The position numbers and the translations under genes are program-made. Shown piece by piece: positions 5,265-7,214 of a stretch of DNA of 7,214 nt. The stretch comes from Lachnoclostridium sp. UBA7097 (GTDB lineage: Bacteria; Bacillota; Clostridia; Lachnospirales; Lachnospiraceae). The notes under the pieces are model-generated. The model did not search any database, was not told the DNA's origin, and saw only the letters and a program-made list of their open reading frames with translations. Within the stretch, counting starts at the first letter, position 1. Each line of letters starts with the position of its first letter. The stretch is from assembly GCA_002499945.1 (NCBI GenBank), contig DKYP01000073.1:480-7693 (forward strand). The letters are read 5' to 3'.

Positions 5265-7043
5265 ATGAATAATAATTGGAAATATTTGGAAATAAACCGC
5301 CAGGTAATAGACAGGATTGAAAAACAAATACATGAGGCATCATCAGTACTGAAATATTCTTTATATCTTAAGCCAATTGAGATAACAACTACAAAAGAAG
5401 TTTTTTCTAATTCACTAATTGAAGATGCTAATAATAAAACTTTTGAAAACTTAAAAACCTTTACAGAAGATAAACGATATGATATTTTTGGTTATAGGGA
5501 AATAAACAAAAAAAATGGTTTATCAGGCCTTTCATGGCAGGCTGCATTCTGGGAACACATTTTTAAACAACATGCTATTCTTTCTGCTTATGACAGATTA
5601 AGAAAAATACTTGGACAGTCTGTAAACCTGTCATCATATTATTTTTGTAAATATTCAAACTATACAAATAATAAAGATAATTTCGATAAATGCCATCATG
5701 GTTTAGATTACCTGTTAGGTTTAAATGAAAAAAATGCCTGCCAGGAATTGGATTTTGATAAATTACGTGTGAACAGAAATTATATGGCTGGACATATTAC
5801 AGACGAACTCAGCCGGTATTCACCAAATCATGCCAAACGGATAGTATCCCTGAATAAGCAACTTACGAGCCTGGGTTTGCATGGCTTAATAACACCAATA
5901 CAGGAATCCCAGCAGACTGCCAGACTGGATTTATTAGAATTTTATGAATTTTCTGTACGCCGGGAAATTAAAAAAAATAATCACAATGAATTTAGTGTAT
6001 GCCCTAAACATGAAAAAACTAATAAAAGTAAAGATGATGATGAAACTGACGACAGTTTTAAAATACTTAAGATATTAAATACATATAAAAAAGAGTATCT
6101 TAGTTGTGAAGATTACCACATGTATAAAAGTTATATTGGCAAAATGTTTGATACTATTAAATTTGGACATACTGGTAAAAACAGGCATAAATTATCGCTA
6201 TCCGACAGGATTTATTTAGCATATGAAATAAAAAAATTTTTAGCACCTGTTACTATTGACTGTTTACATCAGAATATTTTTAATATACAAAAAGGTAATC
6301 CCCTTAAAGATGACTACAATTATATAATAAATTCCTGTTTACAGCTTCCAAATGTATTTACACGCCAATATATATTACAGATTGCTGTAGATACCATCAC
6401 AAAACATTTTGATGAAAATTTCACAGATACATATTTTTTAAATAAAATCACTGAAAATCTTGAATCAGTGGGAATATTTTTTGAAAAAAAGGACTTTATT
6501 AACCAACAACAAAAGTTTTATTTTCTGTTAAACAGGTATCAAACTTTCATTGATTATATGGCCAAAATTGTTTTTCCTTTATATGAAAACTATTTTTTCT
6601 GTACATTATGGGATTCAATATCGAAATCCTGTAAAAACAATACAGCTACATTTATTAATTTTTATAAGAAATTAAGTATATACCTTAATAATCCTGAAAA
6701 TGTTGAAAAAATATTTAACACCGAAAAAATAATTGAAGACTGTGGCATAAATGTTGATAGCATTATTAAAACAGATTTTATAAATAATAAAGATATTGAT
6801 TGTCATTGTCATTGTAGTAACTGTACAAAACAAGTAAAATATGATAAATATAATAGAACTTTATATTCCGAATGTTTTAAGGCATTAAAAATATTTTCTA
6901 ATGAAAACCATATACCTGATTTTATCACCCTTGATTATATAACTGGAAACTACTCTGGGAAAAAAACCAGACAAGAAAACAAAGAACCTAAATTTAAAAA
7001 ACTTGCAAGGGCTAATGTTATTAAAAACATGATGGATAATTAA
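5265..7043 (+). CDS. Unknown 592-aa protein with C-terminal CxCxCxxC cluster, candidate cargo gene
   Basis: I do not recognise this protein and see no Walker, nuclease, protease, recombinase or membrane motif. The composition is Lys/Asn/Ile/Tyr-rich and most of the chain reads as helical. Visible parts are a helical N-terminal region (about 1-235), a charged linker at about 236-263 (with KDDDETDD), a second helical region (about 264-490), and a cysteine/histidine cluster. The cluster is C513-H-C515-H-C517-S-N-C520, with C537 nearby, and could bind a metal such as zinc. The C-terminal tail (565-587) is strongly basic, which suits nucleic-acid contact. The start has AAGGAGG at 5248-5254, ten bases upstream across a run of eight T. 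It is transcribed away from the operon with its own promoter and is AT-richer: 11 G/C in 6841-6900 against 27 in 1081-1140 inside int. That suggests separate acquisition. A defence or other accessory role is inference from context only. Confidence 0.82.
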   Translation: MNNNWKYLEINRQVIDRIEKQIHEASSVLKYSLYLKPIEITTTKEVFSNSLIEDANNKTFENLKTFTEDKRYDIFGYREINKKNGLSGLSWQAAFWEHIFKQHAILSAYDRLRKILGQSVNLSSYYFCKYSNYTNNKDNFDKCHHGLDYLLGLNEKNACQELDFDKLRVNRNYMAGHITDELSRYSPNHAKRIVSLNKQLTSLGLHGLITPIQESQQTARLDLLEFYEFSVRREIKKNNHNEFSVCPKHEKTNKSKDDDETDDSFKILKILNTYKKEYLSCEDYHMYKSYIGKMFDTIKFGHTGKNRHKLSLSDRIYLAYEIKKFLAPVTIDCLHQNIFNIQKGNPLKDDYNYIINSCLQLPNVFTRQYILQIAVDTITKHFDENFTDTYFLNKITENLESVGIFFEKKDFINQQQKFYFLLNRYQTFIDYMAKIVFPLYENYFFCTLWDSISKSCKNNTATFINFYKKLSIYLNNPENVEKIFNTEKIIEDCGINVDSIIKTDFINNKDIDCHCHCSNCTKQVKYDKYNRTLYSECFKALKIFSNENHIPDFITLDYITGNYSGKKTRQENKEPKFKKLARANVIKNMMDN

Positions 7044-7052
7044 TATGAACTG

Positions 7053-7074
7053 CCCACTACCTAAAGGTAATGGG
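7053..7074 (+). repeat. Compact hairpin just after the 592-aa gene
   Basis: CCCA-C-TACC (7053-7061) pairs with GGTA-A-TGGG (7066-7074): eight pairs, one C/A mismatch and a TAAA loop. It starts nine bases after the stop codon. No T-run follows, so it is not a standard terminator. It may be a 3' RNA stabiliser or processing site. It also recalls the subterminal hairpins of IS200/IS605-type ends, although no TnpA or TnpB coding sequence is present here. Confidence 0.5.
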
Positions 7075-7081
7075 ATTCTAA

Positions 7082-7120
7082 ATTGCTAATGCTCCTGCTT
7101 TAACTTGTTAAACCAGCAAT
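7082..7120 (+). repeat. Second inverted repeat in the 3' region
   Basis: ATTGCT (7082-7087) pairs with AGCAAT (7115-7120) around an inner inverted repeat TTTAAC (7099-7104) / GTTAAA (7107-7112). With the hairpin before it and the terminator after it, the 3' tail would be heavily folded. The pairing is AT-rich and moderately weak. Confidence 0.35.
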
Positions 7121-7128
7121 AAACTTAA

Positions 7129-7166
7129 AAAGAACTGGCAAAATCCCTGTGTTTTGCCAGTTCTTT
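7129..7166 (+). terminator. Strong rho-independent terminator, probably two-way
   Basis: A perfect 15-bp stem (7129-7143 with 7152-7166, core AAGAACTGGCAAAA) has an eight-base loop. It is followed by a pyrimidine/T-rich stretch on the plus strand. On the minus strand the far side is also T-rich (AAACTTAAAA at 7121-7130 in plus orientation), so it may serve a leftward gene beyond the window too. It ends the 592-aa transcript 86 bases after the stop. Beyond it, 7167-7214 shows nothing I can identify. Confidence 0.85.
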
Positions 7167-7214
7167 CTTCTGTTATCTTTTACAAGCATAATTCAAGTTT
7201 TTGGAATATAAAAG

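Noticed and set aside
1..7214. CRISPR array, tRNA or rRNA gene, including a tRNA as integration target
   Set aside because: No regularly spaced repeats, cloverleaf or TTCGA-type T-arm context was found in any intergenic region.

Overview
The window looks like a low-GC Firmicute, most likely a gut Clostridia/Lachnospiraceae-type genome. The basis is AT-rich DNA, strong AGGAGG ribosome sites before almost every gene, a tyrosine integrase with an adjacent small helix-turn-helix protein as in Tn916-like elements, and an AAA-ATPase-like protein of a family very common in such bacteria. The genus cannot be fixed from the sequence alone.

Layout, left to right. (1) Positions 1-531, minus strand: the first 177 codons of an AAA-ATPase-like/PD-(D/E)XK-type protein, cut by the window edge, with its own -10 box. 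(2) Positions 609-645: a rho-independent terminator that closes the integrase transcript. (3) Positions 669-5085, all minus strand and read right to left: an apparent five-gene operon. Its order is a 242-aa unknown protein, a 364-aa unknown protein with a degenerate P-loop (11-base overlap with the gene before), a 350-aa HerA/FtsK-type DNA-translocase ATPase, a 61-aa excisionase-like helix-turn-helix protein, and a 403-aa tyrosine integrase with all six catalytic residues. (4) Positions 5086-5264: a divergent intergenic region with a clear extended -10 promoter for the rightward gene, a perfect 12-bp palindrome and a repeated octamer. (5) Positions 5265-7043, plus strand: a 592-aa protein that I do not recognise. 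It is visibly AT-richer than the operon and carries a C-terminal CxCxCxxC cluster. (6) Positions 7044-7214: two hairpins and a strong, probably two-way terminator.

Working model (inference): positions 669-5085 are the integration end of an integrative element. Int and the small HTH protein would direct integration and excision. The ATPase, working with the 242- and 364-aa proteins, would handle or move the element's DNA. No relaxase, replication initiator or type IV secretion gene is visible, so transfer functions lie outside the window, are supplied in trans, or are performed by the unknown proteins. The 592-aa gene is the best candidate for cargo or an undescribed function. The element end should lie just beyond the integrase, around 532-668, but no paired attachment repeat can be shown here.
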